Origin: Erysipelotrichaceae bacterium
Lineage (GTDB): Bacteria > Bacillota_I > Bacilli_A > Erysipelotrichales > Coprobacillaceae
Length of the DNA stretch: 39,089 nucleotides
Direction of reading: 5' to 3'
Assembly: GCA_021201315.1 (NCBI GenBank)
Contig: JAJQFG010000134.1
Span: 1 to 39,089, forward strand
Part shown: one piece after another, positions 1 through 7,751 of the stretch
Position numbering within the stretch: position 1 is the stretch's first letter
Layout: the number at the start of each line of letters is the position of its first letter
The notes under the pieces: model-generated
What the model was told of the DNA's origin: nothing
What the model saw: the letters and a program-made list of their open reading frames with translations, nothing else
Databases searched by the model: none
Made by a program: the position numbers and the translations under genes

Positions 1-63
1 CAAAAGTCAAAAGACAATACTCTGCAAAAAGAGTCCCAGAAAATAAAACAAGATGTAAAATAG
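1..63 (+). CDS. 3' end of an unidentified gene (partial)
   Basis: An open frame enters from the left edge and stops at TAG 61-63. Only 20 residues are visible. They are lysine- and glutamine-rich and hydrophilic, and end in QDVK. Nothing in them identifies a family. A weak inverted repeat (TGTAAAAT ... ATTTTACA, about 54-83) overlaps the stop and could be a poor terminator. The frame could also be chance, since it is short and has no visible start. Confidence 0.25.
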   Translation, partial: QKSKDNTLQKESQKIKQDVK

Positions 64-164
64 TAATTTATCCATTTTACATTAGGATGAATTAGTTACA
101 TGTTATATAATAAAGTACGTGGTTGCCTTAGGACGCAAGGCTGCTCTAAAGGTGCGTTAATATA

Positions 165-184
165 TAATCCAAACGTTTGGATTA
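165..184. promoter_or_regulatory. 20-bp perfect palindrome with central CG
   Basis: TAATCCAAACGTTTGGATTA is a perfect palindrome with an AAACGTTT centre, the form typical of LacI-family operators. It lies about 60 bp upstream of the small toxin gene. No LacI-family gene is in the window. A GCCTT/AAGGC hairpin precedes it at about 125-141. The role is unknown: it could be an operator, or a structured part of the toxin's 5' leader or of an antisense RNA. Confidence 0.4.
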
Positions 185-244
185 AGGGTTTTATCCCAAC
201 CTATTTTATATATATTTATATATTTTAAAGAAATGGTAATCGTA

Positions 245-376
245 ATGAATACATATGAAATATTTATGCTTACCATTAGTATGTTAACATTCCTAATTGG
301 TATATTGGAAATTATATTGTTAGTGAATAATATCATTACTGATTTAATTCTTGAGATTATTAAGAATAAAAAATAA
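245..376 (+). CDS. Small holin-like (type I) toxin, 43 aa
   Basis: The peptide starts MNTYEIFMLTISMLTFLIG, is almost wholly hydrophobic through residue 28, and ends in a lysine-rich tail (IIKNKK). An N-terminal TYE followed by one membrane helix and a charged tail is the pattern of the putative holin-like toxins of Firmicutes, which insert in the membrane and are usually silenced by an antisense RNA. A 14-bp-stem terminator follows immediately, as is common for these genes. A second, truncated copy with the same start (M-T/N-TYEI) lies at 2303-2401. No antitoxin RNA can be proved from sequence alone. The gene is too small for most callers. Confidence 0.6.
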   Translation: MNTYEIFMLTISMLTFLIGILEIILLVNNIITDLILEIIKNKK

Positions 377-377
377 C

Positions 378-423
378 GAAAAACAACCATCGCTACCTAT
401 CAAGTTTTTGATGGTTGTTTTTC
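378..423. terminator. Terminator of the small toxin gene
   Basis: A 14-bp perfect stem (GAAAAACAACCATC at 378-391 with GATGGTTGTTTTTC at 410-423) surrounds an 18-nt loop. The arms end in A and T runs, so it could work in both directions, ending the toxin transcript and that of the convergent ATPase gene. Confidence 0.8.
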
Positions 424-444
424 AACCTGAAAAAAATTCCTAGG
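410..444 (+). repeat. Left copy of a direct repeat flanking the ATPase gene
   Basis: GATGGTTGTTTTTC, 9 variable bases, then A-rich sequence and TTCCTAGG. The same arrangement and spacing recur at 2381-2416 on the other side of the 546-2180 gene. The 14-base block and the CCTAGG are identical in both copies. Confidence 0.55.
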
Positions 445-545
445 GTAAAACCACTATTAGTTATTCCTTTTTACAAGTTTAATATAACATTCTTCAATAT
501 TTTATGATTTTGTTGGTTATATAAATAGTATGTTGTTGTGTTTAA

Positions 546-2180
546 TTAATCTCTAACAATCCATTTCATTGCAACTTTTTTGAGATGATGTCCAAATCCA
601 ATAAGAATGACTCTTCCTTTTAAAGGTGCGTCATATTTTTCTCTAATGATCTGTTGATATGCATCATCTGCAAGCTTATCTAAATTATCCTTTTCATCTT
701 TACTGTATTTGAATTCAAACACATATGATGGATATCTTGGTGTTTTTGATTGCAATACAATATCAGTTCTTCCATATCCCATTTCTCTATTTGACAAAGG
801 TTCGTGTGTTCCTTGAAGATATAAACATAAAGAGAGAAATAACATATGATAACTGTTTTCACTCTCATAGTCATAATAGGATGGTATCAATAAAATATCC
901 TGATAAGCTTTAAGAAAGTCATTTGGGTTTTCCTTTAAAAGACTGTTAGCAAGTTTAGATAACAATCTGCTAGATACTTTCAAATAGCTTGCAACTAATG
1001 ATTTGAATTCCTTAACAACTTCATTGTTAGGTATTTCGATACGATATTCTTCATATTCATTTTCATCAGTAATTGTTAAATAACCTGCATTGATAAATAA
1101 TCCCCACAAAGTATCTGTTTCAGACTGTTCATAAAAGCTTGTTTCCATGTTTACGTTGGTTTCAAGATAACCATTTTCTATCAATGATTCAAACTCATCA
1201 TTAAATGACGTATCAGCATCTTTCATTGCGTTTACAATCATGGTATTAGCACTAGTATTGATCCAGTATGCTTTCAATTTACGTTTGTTCGCATAATTGA
1301 GGATAGACCAAGGATTATAGACTTCACTATTTCCAATATGATAGCCATCATACAAGTTCTTAACTTCGTCATTTAGTTCCAGTCCAAAATATTCCAGCAA
1401 TTGTTTTGTTTCATCTTGAGTGAAGCCAAAATACTGGGAATATTGATCATCAGCCATGGTGCAGATAGTTGGATTGTTTAGTTTAGAAAAAATACTTTCT
1501 TTAGCAACTCTTTGAATACCTGTTATCATGGACAACTCCAAATACTGATTATCTTTAAGTACTGTTGATAATACTGAAGCTAAATCACCATGGATGTCTT
1601 CATAAAAGCCATTGACATGAGCTTCTATAAAAGGCGTATCATATTCATCAATAAATAGCATAACTTTCTTATTATAATATTTATAAAGCATCTTTGTGAG
1701 AAATAATAAAGAATCTGTTATATTTTCCAAAGTAGCAGTATTATCAAGCAATTCATTTATAATGATTTCATATTGCTTTTTTTCAAATATGTCCATATTA
1801 ATGCTGTTTAATTCTGATGAAAAATATCCATATTGATTTGAAATTTGTTTTTTTAAATAAGATATAACTTTTTCTTTAGTATCATTAGCATCTTTAAATG
1901 TCAAAAATATTGTAGGATATTGATTGATATAGGAAACATATTCGGTTTTCATAATATTGGTATCCTTAAAGACATCTTTAGAATCCTTTTTGATATCAAA
2001 AAATTCAGCCATCATAGACATATTTAATGTTTTACCAAATCTTCTTGGTCTAGTAATTAAAGTTACTTTTGATCTATAGTTTAGAAAATCTTTAATCATA
2101 AGAGATTTATCAACAAAGTAATAATTATTTTCTATAATTTCAGAATATTCAACTATTCCTATAGGTATGGCTATGTTCAT
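546..2180 (-). CDS. AAA-ATPase / PD-(D/E)XK nuclease-like protein (DUF1703 type)
   Basis: The 544-aa protein has the family's N-terminal signature (IPIG..EY, then YYFVDKSLMIKDFL). Walker A lies in RPRRFGKTLNMSMM (K50, T51) and Walker B in VMLFIDEYDTPF (D178, E179). The C-terminal nuclease-like core shows GRTDIVL and EFK (about D473, E489, K491). The parts match AAA-ATPase-like plus PD-(D/E)XK domains of a family found in many copies in gut anaerobes; its biological role is not established, and defence, mobility or selfish DNA have all been suggested. AAGGAG lies about 10 nt before the ATG. The gene is a single unit facing the toxin gene and is flanked by toxin-derived direct repeats. A frameshifted paralogue lies at 13862-15491. 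Confidence 0.85.
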   Translation of the reverse strand: MNIAIPIGIVEYSEIIENNYYFVDKSLMIKDFLNYRSKVTLITRPRRFGKTLNMSMMAEFFDIKKDSKDVFKDTNIMKTEYVSYINQYPTIFLTFKDANDTKEKVISYLKKQISNQYGYFSSELNSINMDIFEKKQYEIIINELLDNTATLENITDSLLFLTKMLYKYYNKKVMLFIDEYDTPFIEAHVNGFYEDIHGDLASVLSTVLKDNQYLELSMITGIQRVAKESIFSKLNNPTICTMADDQYSQYFGFTQDETKQLLEYFGLELNDEVKNLYDGYHIGNSEVYNPWSILNYANKRKLKAYWINTSANTMIVNAMKDADTSFNDEFESLIENGYLETNVNMETSFYEQSETDTLWGLFINAGYLTITDENEYEEYRIEIPNNEVVKEFKSLVASYLKVSSRLLSKLANSLLKENPNDFLKAYQDILLIPSYYDYESENSYHMLFLSLCLYLQGTHEPLSNREMGYGRTDIVLQSKTPRYPSYVFEFKYSKDEKDNLDKLADDAYQQIIREKYDAPLKGRVILIGFGHHLKKVAMKWIVRD

Positions 2181-2302
2181 ATATATCAGCTCCTTTTATT
2201 TATTGTAACATAATTTAGAGTATTTATGTAGATATAAAAAATCATAATATTTAAATGGGATAAAGATTTGGTTTAATAATCTGAAGAGAAAGGGTACTCG
2301 TA

Positions 2303-2401
2303 ATGACTACATATGAAATAGTAGTGTTAGTTATTGCTATATCAGTTATGATATTGACAAAAATACCTGATTTAATTTTTGATGGTTGTTTTTCTTCCTA
2401 A
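2303..2401 (+). pseudogene. Truncated copy of the small holin-like toxin
   Basis: This 32-codon frame starts MTTYEIVVLVIAI, like the intact toxin at 245, and shares the bases just upstream (CGTAATGA.TACATATGAAAT). After ACCTGATTTAATT it jumps directly to the right half of the toxin terminator (GATGGTTGTTTTTC), so the lysine tail and the left terminator arm are gone. It is a deletion remnant. An AAAGGG ribosome-site-like stretch remains, so a short peptide may still be made. Confidence 0.6.
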
Positions 2402-2416
2402 ATAAAATTTCCTAGG
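2381..2416 (+). repeat. Right copy of the direct repeat flanking the ATPase gene
   Basis: Partner of 410-444: GATGGTTGTTTTTC, 9 variable bases, A-rich sequence, then TTTCCTAGG. Together the two copies bracket the minus-strand ATPase gene. Confidence 0.55.
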
Positions 2417-2516
2417 ATATAAGGATATTAATGAAGGAAGAATCAAAGATGTAAGTGAAGTATTTTCAGATATTTACAGAGATTATAAAATTGATTTTTT
2501 TAACAATAAGGAATAA
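2406..2516 (+). pseudogene. C-terminal fragment of a Phd/YefM-type antitoxin
   Basis: An open frame of about 36 codons with no start ends at TAA 2514-2516. It contains EGRIKDVSEVFSDI and then YRDYKI, which resembles the usual Phd/YefM C terminus (G-x-x-x-DA-x-EVF-x-EL-x-x-KY). It also aligns with the shifted-frame end of the antitoxin at 6855 (DAKKVFHDI...VKI). The N-terminal DNA-binding part is absent. The assignment rests on a short match. Confidence 0.4.
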
Positions 2517-2530
2517 CTACAAAAAAAAGT

Positions 2531-2574
2531 ATTATTACCAGAAATTGCGTAAGTACGCATTTTTTAGTAATAGT
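2531..2574. terminator. Hairpin, possible terminator
   Basis: Nested complementary arms: ATTATTAC/GTAATAGT outside and TGCGTA/TACGCA inside, with an A-rich left side facing a T6 run. It lies after the antitoxin fragment and is probably left from its operon. Confidence 0.5.
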
Positions 2575-2606
2575 ATATAACACTATATCTTCATAGCAAG
2601 AATAAA

Positions 2607-2637
2607 GCATCGTATTTAAAAATACGGTGTTTTTTTG
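2607..2637 (+). terminator. Terminator upstream of the conjugation operon
   Basis: Arms GCATCGTATTT and AAATACGGTGT, with two G-U pairs, are followed by a run of seven T. It would block read-through into the conjugation genes from the left. Confidence 0.7.
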
Positions 2638-2659
2638 TTGTCATGAAATGACAACAAAA
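2633..2659. repeat. 12-bp perfect inverted repeat before the conjugation operon
   Basis: TTTTGTTGTCAT and ATGACAACAAAA are separated by only GAA. The repeat overlaps the T-run of the preceding terminator and lies about 90 bp before the first conjugation gene. It could be an operator for the operon. No relaxase is present to support reading it as a transfer origin. Confidence 0.5.
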
Positions 2660-2748
2660 TCCTTAAAACTATTCATCATGAAAGAAGGTGAGAAAATAGA
2701 TGAATATAATTTAAGGATAAATATAAAAAAGAAAAGGAGAAATAATTT

Positions 2749-3642
2749 ATGAATGATATCTATTCAATGTTGAACAAGGAAAATCCTAAGGCTAACAATA
2801 TTAATAAACGTATGCCAAAGGAAGAGTATGCTAAGATGATGAATGAAAACCGAAAAAGACTTTATGATATGTCTGATGTACAGGTAAAGAAGATTGCTCA
2901 TGATCCTTCAATGTATCTTGATTATCTAAAAATGCAGGCTAATACTGATTACACAGTATTCAATACCTTGCTTGTTATGGCACAGAAACCAGAAGCCACT
3001 ATGCTAAAGGATGCAGCGCATTGGAGAACTTCTAAAAACTATGTCAAAAAAGGTGAAAAAGGTATTCAGATTGTGGAGCCTAAAGGTGAATACACTAAAA
3101 ATGATGGTACAACTGGTATTAATTATGCTATTAAATATGTATTTGATGTATCACAGGTCAACGGCAATGTGGAACATGCTTCAAATATGCAGCCAAATGA
3201 TATACTACATGGCTTGCTGGATGACAGTGGTGTTCAGGTTAAATTATCAGAGATGAAATCAAATTATTCGGTCTATTATTCATCAGAGGATAAAATTATT
3301 TATTACTGTGATAACCTTACTGAAAATGAGCTTCTTAATGGATTTATTAGAGAATCATGCTACTTAGAGCTTGAGTCACAGTATGGAAACATCAACAGAA
3401 ATAGAGACAGCTTTATTGTTGAAAGCTCAGCTTATATTCTTTGTAAAAAATTAGGTGTAGAAAATAGTGGACAAAGTCTTTCCAATGAATCAGCAGTCTA
3501 TTTCAGTGGCATGGATGCCAAGGAAATGAAGAATGAGCTTAATGTCATTAAGACGATTGCATATGATGTCAGTAACCGAATGGATAGAGCACTTTATAAA
3601 AGACAGGAAAAACCACCAAAGAAAAGACAGGAGGTCAGATAG
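2749..3642 (+). CDS. ArdC-like ssDNA-binding-domain protein of a conjugative element
   Basis: 297 aa. Residues of about 35-135 match the N-terminal ArdC-like domain: NTLLVMAQKPEAT, a W in AAHWRTSKNYVKKGEKGIQI, then IKYVFDVSQVNG. In plasmids and ICEs this domain binds single-stranded DNA and is linked to protection of incoming DNA. The metallopeptidase HExxH part of full ArdC/TraC proteins is not visible; the C-terminal half ends in a lysine-rich tail. AAAGGAG lies about 11 nt before the ATG. It is the first gene of the conjugation operon, and the next gene starts 3 nt after its stop. Confidence 0.65.
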   Translation: MNDIYSMLNKENPKANNINKRMPKEEYAKMMNENRKRLYDMSDVQVKKIAHDPSMYLDYLKMQANTDYTVFNTLLVMAQKPEATMLKDAAHWRTSKNYVKKGEKGIQIVEPKGEYTKNDGTTGINYAIKYVFDVSQVNGNVEHASNMQPNDILHGLLDDSGVQVKLSEMKSNYSVYYSSEDKIIYYCDNLTENELLNGFIRESCYLELESQYGNINRNRDSFIVESSAYILCKKLGVENSGQSLSNESAVYFSGMDAKEMKNELNVIKTIAYDVSNRMDRALYKRQEKPPKKRQEVR

Positions 3643-3645
3643 TTT

Positions 3646-3831
3646 ATGAAGGAAGCTATTGTAACTATCAAGGTCACTGATGTTGAAAGAAGAATTATTA
3701 TCAAGGCATTGACTGATTTAAGAGATGAGCAGATAAGAAAACACAAAAGTTATGATTTTATAGAAGACATTATCAACAAGTCAGCTATGGCTACAACATC
3801 AAAGGAAAGATACAGATATGAGGAACGATGA
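3646..3831 (+). CDS. Small conserved conjugation-module protein, 61 aa
   Basis: I do not recognise a named domain. The protein is charged and predicted helical (VERRIIIKALTDLRDEQIRK), with no membrane segment. AGGAGG lies inside the end of the previous gene, and the 3' end overlaps the VirD4 start by 14 nt, so translation is coupled within the operon. Small proteins occupy this position before the coupling protein in Tn1549-like elements. Function unknown. Confidence 0.6.
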   Translation: MKEAIVTIKVTDVERRIIIKALTDLRDEQIRKHKSYDFIEDIINKSAMATTSKERYRYEER

Positions 3832-5611
3832 TGATAAGTCTGAAATCATTGTATTTGTCGTATTAGTTATACCAGTCATATGGCTTGCACTTATTATGGC
3901 ACCATATATCAACAAGGGATTGTTTAATGCATTAGGTGATATAACTGAAGCATTGAATCATCCTTTTTCTATCACTATATGTAATGATACACCAAGGATG
4001 ATATTTATATGTCTTGTTATCTATCTGTGCTGCATTATCATTTATTTTTCAAGCAAAAAGAACTACAGACGGCAGGAGGAATATGGTTCAGCCAGATGGG
4101 CCAGTCCTTCAGCAGTCAATAGGAAGTATGCTGATAAGGATTTTTTTGAAAACAAGATATTAAGCCAGAATGTACGAATAGGGCTTGATGGAAAGAAGCA
4201 TAGAAGAAATCTCAACACGATAGTCATTGGTGGAAGTGGTGCAGGAAAGACAAGGTTCTTTGTAAAACCAAACATAATGCAAACCAATACCAGTTTTATA
4301 GTGCTAGATCCAAAAGGGGAAATTTTGAAGGATACCGGTTATTTACTAAAAGAAAATAATTACGTTATCAAGGTAGTAGATTTAATCAATATGGATAAAA
4401 GCCACTGTTATAACCCTTTTGCCTATATTCATGATGACAAGGATGTATTAAAGCTTATTACAAACCTCATTAGAAATACAACGCCTAAGGGCAGTCAGAC
4501 CAATGATCCTTTCTGGGAGAAGTCGGAAACTGCACTGCTTGAAGCTTTGTGCCTATATCTATTGCATGAAGCACCAGAGGATGAGCAGAATTTCACCATG
4601 GTCATGGAAATGATTGCAGCAGCTGATGTTCGTGAGGATGATGAATCATATCAGAGTCCACTTGATCAGTTGTTTGAAAAGCTTGAATATTTTAAGCCAA
4701 ATAGCTTAGCCTTAAAGCAGTATAAGATTTATAAACAGGCAGCAGGCAAGACTGCAAAATCTATACTTATAAGCGTTGGCGTTAGACTTGCAGCATTTAA
4801 TCTAGATAGCATAGCAGCTTTGACCGCAACTGATGAACTCGAACTTGATAAGGTCGGTGAACGCAAGACAGCAATATTCGCAGTCATACCGGATAATGAT
4901 TCAACGTTTAACTTTTTAATAGGTATGCTTTATACACAGCTGTTTCAGATGCTTTACTATCAGGCTGATATTGTCCATGATGGTGAACTTCCAGTACCTG
5001 TGCATTTTCTAATGGATGAGTTTGCCAATGTTGCCCTTCCTGATGAATTTGATAAGCTGCTATCTACAATGCGTTCAAGACGGATATTTGTATCCATCAT
5101 TATCCAGAACCTTGCACAGATTAAGGCACTCTATAAGGATGCATGGGAAAGCATTGTTGGCAACTGTGATAGTCTATATTATCTTGGTGGCAATGAACAA
5201 AGTACCCACAAGTTCATGAGTGAATATCTTGGCAAGGAAACGGTTGATACCAATACCTATGGAAAATCTACTGGACATAGCGGCAATTATTCAACCAACT
5301 ATCAGCAGGCAAGCCGTGAACTATTGACACCTGATGAAGTAAGGCTTCTTGATAATGATTATGCACTTTTGTTTATCAGAGGTGAAAGGCCAATACTTGA
5401 TAGAAAGTATAACATCTTAAAGCATCCCAATGTGAAATATACTCGGGATGGTGATGCTAAACCATATAAACATGGTGAAACAAGACATAACATTGATGAC
5501 TGGGAAAATATTATGCTAAGCGATAACGAATATGAATTATACAGTGATGAGGATACGGAAGAATATTTTAATGAATTAGAAAAGAAGAAAATGGAGGAGA
5601 ATAAGAAATGA
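3818..5611 (+). CDS. VirD4/TraG-type conjugative coupling ATPase
   Basis: 597 aa. Two N-terminal membrane helices (about 10-30 and 61-78) precede the cytoplasmic ATPase. Walker A is GGSGAGKT (138-145), followed by FIVLDPKGEIL; Walker B is HFLMDEFANVA near 394-405, then a SIIIQNLAQI segment. This is the type IV coupling protein that brings the relaxase-DNA complex to the secretion channel at the membrane. The length is normal for the family. Its ATG lies inside the end of the previous gene, and its TGA overlaps the next ATG (ATGA). Confidence 0.93.
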   Translation: MRNDDDKSEIIVFVVLVIPVIWLALIMAPYINKGLFNALGDITEALNHPFSITICNDTPRMIFICLVIYLCCIIIYFSSKKNYRRQEEYGSARWASPSAVNRKYADKDFFENKILSQNVRIGLDGKKHRRNLNTIVIGGSGAGKTRFFVKPNIMQTNTSFIVLDPKGEILKDTGYLLKENNYVIKVVDLINMDKSHCYNPFAYIHDDKDVLKLITNLIRNTTPKGSQTNDPFWEKSETALLEALCLYLLHEAPEDEQNFTMVMEMIAAADVREDDESYQSPLDQLFEKLEYFKPNSLALKQYKIYKQAAGKTAKSILISVGVRLAAFNLDSIAALTATDELELDKVGERKTAIFAVIPDNDSTFNFLIGMLYTQLFQMLYYQADIVHDGELPVPVHFLMDEFANVALPDEFDKLLSTMRSRRIFVSIIIQNLAQIKALYKDAWESIVGNCDSLYYLGGNEQSTHKFMSEYLGKETVDTNTYGKSTGHSGNYSTNYQQASRELLTPDEVRLLDNDYALLFIRGERPILDRKYNILKHPNVKYTRDGDAKPYKHGETRHNIDDWENIMLSDNEYELYSDEDTEEYFNELEKKKMEENKK

Positions 5612-5937
5612 TAAAGGAATTTGTATGTTTTTTAAAGGAATCAAAGAAAAATCAGTTGATTGCAGTTATGTTTATATTAGGAGTACTGCTTTATAATTTT
5701 GGCATTATGCCAGTGTTTGCAGAGGATGATCCACTTGAAGTGGTTAATAATCTATCAGATTTTGTATTCAGTCTTATTAGAGCAATTGGTATGATACTTC
5801 TAGGATTTGGCATTGTTCAGGTTGGTTTAAGCTTAAAGAGTCATGATGCCTCACAGAGAGCCAATGGGTTTATGACTGTAGCTGGAGGAATTATTATTAC
5901 ATTTGCAAAGGAAATACTGAATCTTATAGTTGGATAG
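5608..5937 (+). CDS. Maff2-type small membrane protein of the T4SS
   Basis: 109 aa. A basic N terminus is followed by a hydrophobic helix (about 17-36) ending near VFAEDD, which reads like a cleavable or anchor signal. Two more hydrophobic stretches follow (LIRAIGMILLGFGIVQVGL and the glycine-rich VAGGIIITFAKEIL). The order coupling protein, this protein, TrbL-like protein and the fold pattern fit the Maff2 family of Clostridium-type conjugative elements, a likely VirB2-like channel or pilin part. Start ATG overlaps the VirD4 stop. Confidence 0.7.
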   Translation: MIKEFVCFLKESKKNQLIAVMFILGVLLYNFGIMPVFAEDDPLEVVNNLSDFVFSLIRAIGMILLGFGIVQVGLSLKSHDASQRANGFMTVAGGIIITFAKEILNLIVG

Positions 5938-5950
5938 GAGGTGATTCAGC

Positions 5951-6781
5951 TTGGATGGAGTTATTGATAACCTCACCAATGCCATTAATACATGGAATGA
6001 TAAACTAGCTGAAATATGGTCACTGCTGACAGAATCGCCACAGGATTTCAAGGGTGGAGGTATATGGGATATTATAGTAAGTATTCATGAAGCTTTGCTA
6101 GCTATAGGGCTTGCACTGCTTGTACTGTTCTTTGTCGTAGGAATGGTTAGAACATGTACCAATCTATCAGAATTAAAAAGACCGGAACAGGCAGTTAAGC
6201 TGTTTCTTCGCTTTGCGATAGCACGGGGAATGGTTGTCTATGGTATGGAGATTATGTTAGCTATATTTGATATCGTCCAAGGTATCTTGTCAAAGATAAT
6301 AGCTACTGTAGGTGTAGGAAGTGCAAGCTCTACAACGCTGCCACAGGAAATCATCGATGCCGTCAATGACTGTGGCTTTATGGAAAGCATACCAGTATGG
6401 GCAGTGACGCTTCTTGGTGGTATCTTTATTACCATTATGTCTTTTATACTTATACTGACAGTCTATGGCCGATTCTTTAAGATTTATATGTATACAGCAC
6501 TGTCACCAATACCACTTTCAGCAAGTGCAAGTGAAGGTACACAGTCTATAGCTATTTCATTTATCAAGTCATATATAGGTGTTTGTATGGAAGGAGCTAT
6601 TATTGTATTATCATGTGTTATCTATTCAGCCTATCTTGGTTCTGCACCATATGTGGATACTACAGCAAGTGCAATAACGATGGTCTGGACCTATATTGGC
6701 GAGACAATTTTCAATATGCTAATTTTAGTGGGTACTGTAAAGATGTCAGACCACATAGTTAAAGATATGATGGGACTATAA
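5951..6781 (+). CDS. VirB6/TrbL-like conjugative transfer membrane protein
   Basis: 276 aa with about six hydrophobic segments, for example ALLAIGLALLVLFFVVGMV, TLLGGIFITIMSFILILTV and the C-terminal TIFNMLILVGTV. This is the inner-membrane channel component of Gram-positive T4SSs. The start is TTG at 5951, about 9 nt after a strong AGGAGG that overlaps the previous stop; no ATG fits. It is followed by a promoter and a separate antitoxin gene, so the core operon is interrupted here. Confidence 0.8.
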   Translation: MDGVIDNLTNAINTWNDKLAEIWSLLTESPQDFKGGGIWDIIVSIHEALLAIGLALLVLFFVVGMVRTCTNLSELKRPEQAVKLFLRFAIARGMVVYGMEIMLAIFDIVQGILSKIIATVGVGSASSTTLPQEIIDAVNDCGFMESIPVWAVTLLGGIFITIMSFILILTVYGRFFKIYMYTALSPIPLSASASEGTQSIAISFIKSYIGVCMEGAIIVLSCVIYSAYLGSAPYVDTTASAITMVWTYIGETIFNMLILVGTVKMSDHIVKDMMGL

Positions 6782-6799
6782 AAAATGATTTTATACATT

Positions 6800-6827
6800 T
6801 TTGTTATAACAGTTATCATGATATAAT
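6800..6827 (+). promoter_or_regulatory. Promoter of the antitoxin gene
   Basis: TTGTTA (6801-6806) and TATAAT (6822-6827) are 15 bp apart; shifting the -35 by one base gives TTTGTT with 16. The sequence is AT-rich and lies between the VirB6-like gene and the antitoxin, giving the antitoxin its own transcription. Confidence 0.5.
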
Positions 6828-6854
6828 GATGATATTAAAAAGGAGCTGATAGAG

Positions 6855-7097
6855 ATGCCTGTAATGAAAGACATGGACAATTTAAATAGTATTGATGAAA
6901 TATCTGATTTTGTCCATGAAAACAAAGAGCCTGTTTTTATCATAAAAGATGATGATTGTGAATTTGTTGTAATGAGCTATGAATGCTATGATGATTTAAT
7001 GAAGGTAGAATCTATTGATCAGGCTATATTTGAATCTGAAATGGGTATTCTAAATGGACAGGAACCAATGGATGCAAAAAAGTTTTTCATGATATAG
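6855..7097 (+). CDS. Phd/YefM-family antitoxin, interrupted by frameshift
   Basis: 80 aa: MPVMKDMDNLNSIDEISDFV, then EPVFIIKD...EFVVMSYECYDDLM, the N-terminal DNA-binding fold of Phd/YefM antitoxins. No toxin gene is next to it. The frame ends early in DAKKFFMI. In the -1 frame the sequence continues DAKKVFHDIDNRVKI, which resembles the normal family C terminus, and then runs on without a stop into the frame starting at 7121 (joined product 152 aa). The shift point is GCA AAA AAG (7074-7082), the same phase as the E. coli dnaX slippery site. It may be a lost A (A6 instead of A7), a sequencing error or programmed slippage. Confidence 0.7.
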   Translation: MPVMKDMDNLNSIDEISDFVHENKEPVFIIKDDDCEFVVMSYECYDDLMKVESIDQAIFESEMGILNGQEPMDAKKFFMI

Positions 7098-7120
7098 ATA
7101 ATCGTGTAAAAATAAGAAAA

Positions 7121-7312
7121 ATGATTTTTGATGGAATAACATATAATGTTTTAACCGATGATGAATTAAATGAACTCATAGATGAGATTAAGCTTAAGAC
7201 TGAACTGGAAATTCAGCATAAAAGACTTTTAAATGGTGAAATAACAACAATGGATTTTGATGATTTTACACAAAAGCATAAGCTAAAATATAAAAAGCGT
7301 GAACAGGACTGA
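7121..7312 (+). CDS. 63-aa acidic protein, probably the shifted-frame continuation of the antitoxin
   Basis: I recognise no domain. The sequence is charged (LTDDELNELIDEIKLKTEL) and ends KYKKREQD. No proper ribosome site precedes the ATG. The frame is open upstream through the antitoxin's -1 frame (VFHDIDNRVKIRK then MIFDG), so it is best seen as the C-terminal half of a longer antitoxin-like protein, or as a protein reached by reinitiation 23 nt after the antitoxin stop. Confidence 0.45.
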   Translation: MIFDGITYNVLTDDELNELIDEIKLKTELEIQHKRLLNGEITTMDFDDFTQKHKLKYKKREQD

Positions 7313-7336
7313 ATCAAACGATCAGTCCTTTGTTTA
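7305..7336 (+). terminator. Hairpin over the end of the 63-aa frame
   Basis: AGGACTGA (7305-7312) pairs with TCAGTCCT (7322-7329), followed by TTGTTTA. The stop codon lies in the left arm. It is a weak terminator by its tail and may only partly separate the antitoxin transcript from the following T4SS genes. Confidence 0.5.
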
Positions 7337-7361
7337 TGTCTAAGAAAATGGAGGAATTGAA

Positions 7362-7751
7362 ATGGAAGTAAAAATTAATAAGGAAATAAGAGATTATACA
7401 GAAAGCATGTTTTTAGGTCTGACCCTAAGACAATGCTTTTTTTCTGTCCTTGCATGTATAACAGCTGTTGGACTTTATTTTTTATGTATTGATTATCTTG
7501 GTAATGAGCTTACAAGCTGGGTGTGCATGATATCTGCTGTACCTTTTGCAGCTTTAGGCTTTGTAAGATATCAGGGTATGAATGCAGAACAGATTGCTGT
7601 TAGTTTTATAAGATCGTTTCTGTTAAAGAATACAGAACTGATTGAAAAGCCATATAATTTCTATTATGAGCTTATGAAGGAAAAACAAAGACGGGAGGAG
7701 CGTGAGCGAAAGCATGATAAAAAGCTACGAAAGATTAAAAAAGCAGAATAA
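7362..7751 (+). CDS. PrgI-family (VirB3-like) T4SS membrane protein
   Basis: 129 aa. It starts MEVKINKEIRDYTESMFLGL, has paired membrane helices (about 25-42 and 51-68), and ends in a basic tail (KQRREERERKHDKKLRKIKK). PrgI family proteins precede the VirB4 ATPase in Gram-positive conjugation loci, and that order is kept here. GGAGG lies before the ATG. The 3' end overlaps the VirB4 frame by 50 nt. Confidence 0.8.
   Translation: MEVKINKEIRDYTESMFLGLTLRQCFFSVLACITAVGLYFLCIDYLGNELTSWVCMISAVPFAALGFVRYQGMNAEQIAVSFIRSFLLKNTELIEKPYNFYYELMKEKQRREERERKHDKKLRKIKKAE

Noticed and set aside
157-390. 77-codon minus-strand frame opposite the small toxin
   Set aside because: It is the complement of the toxin gene and its terminator; hydrophobic content follows from the AT-rich antisense strand.
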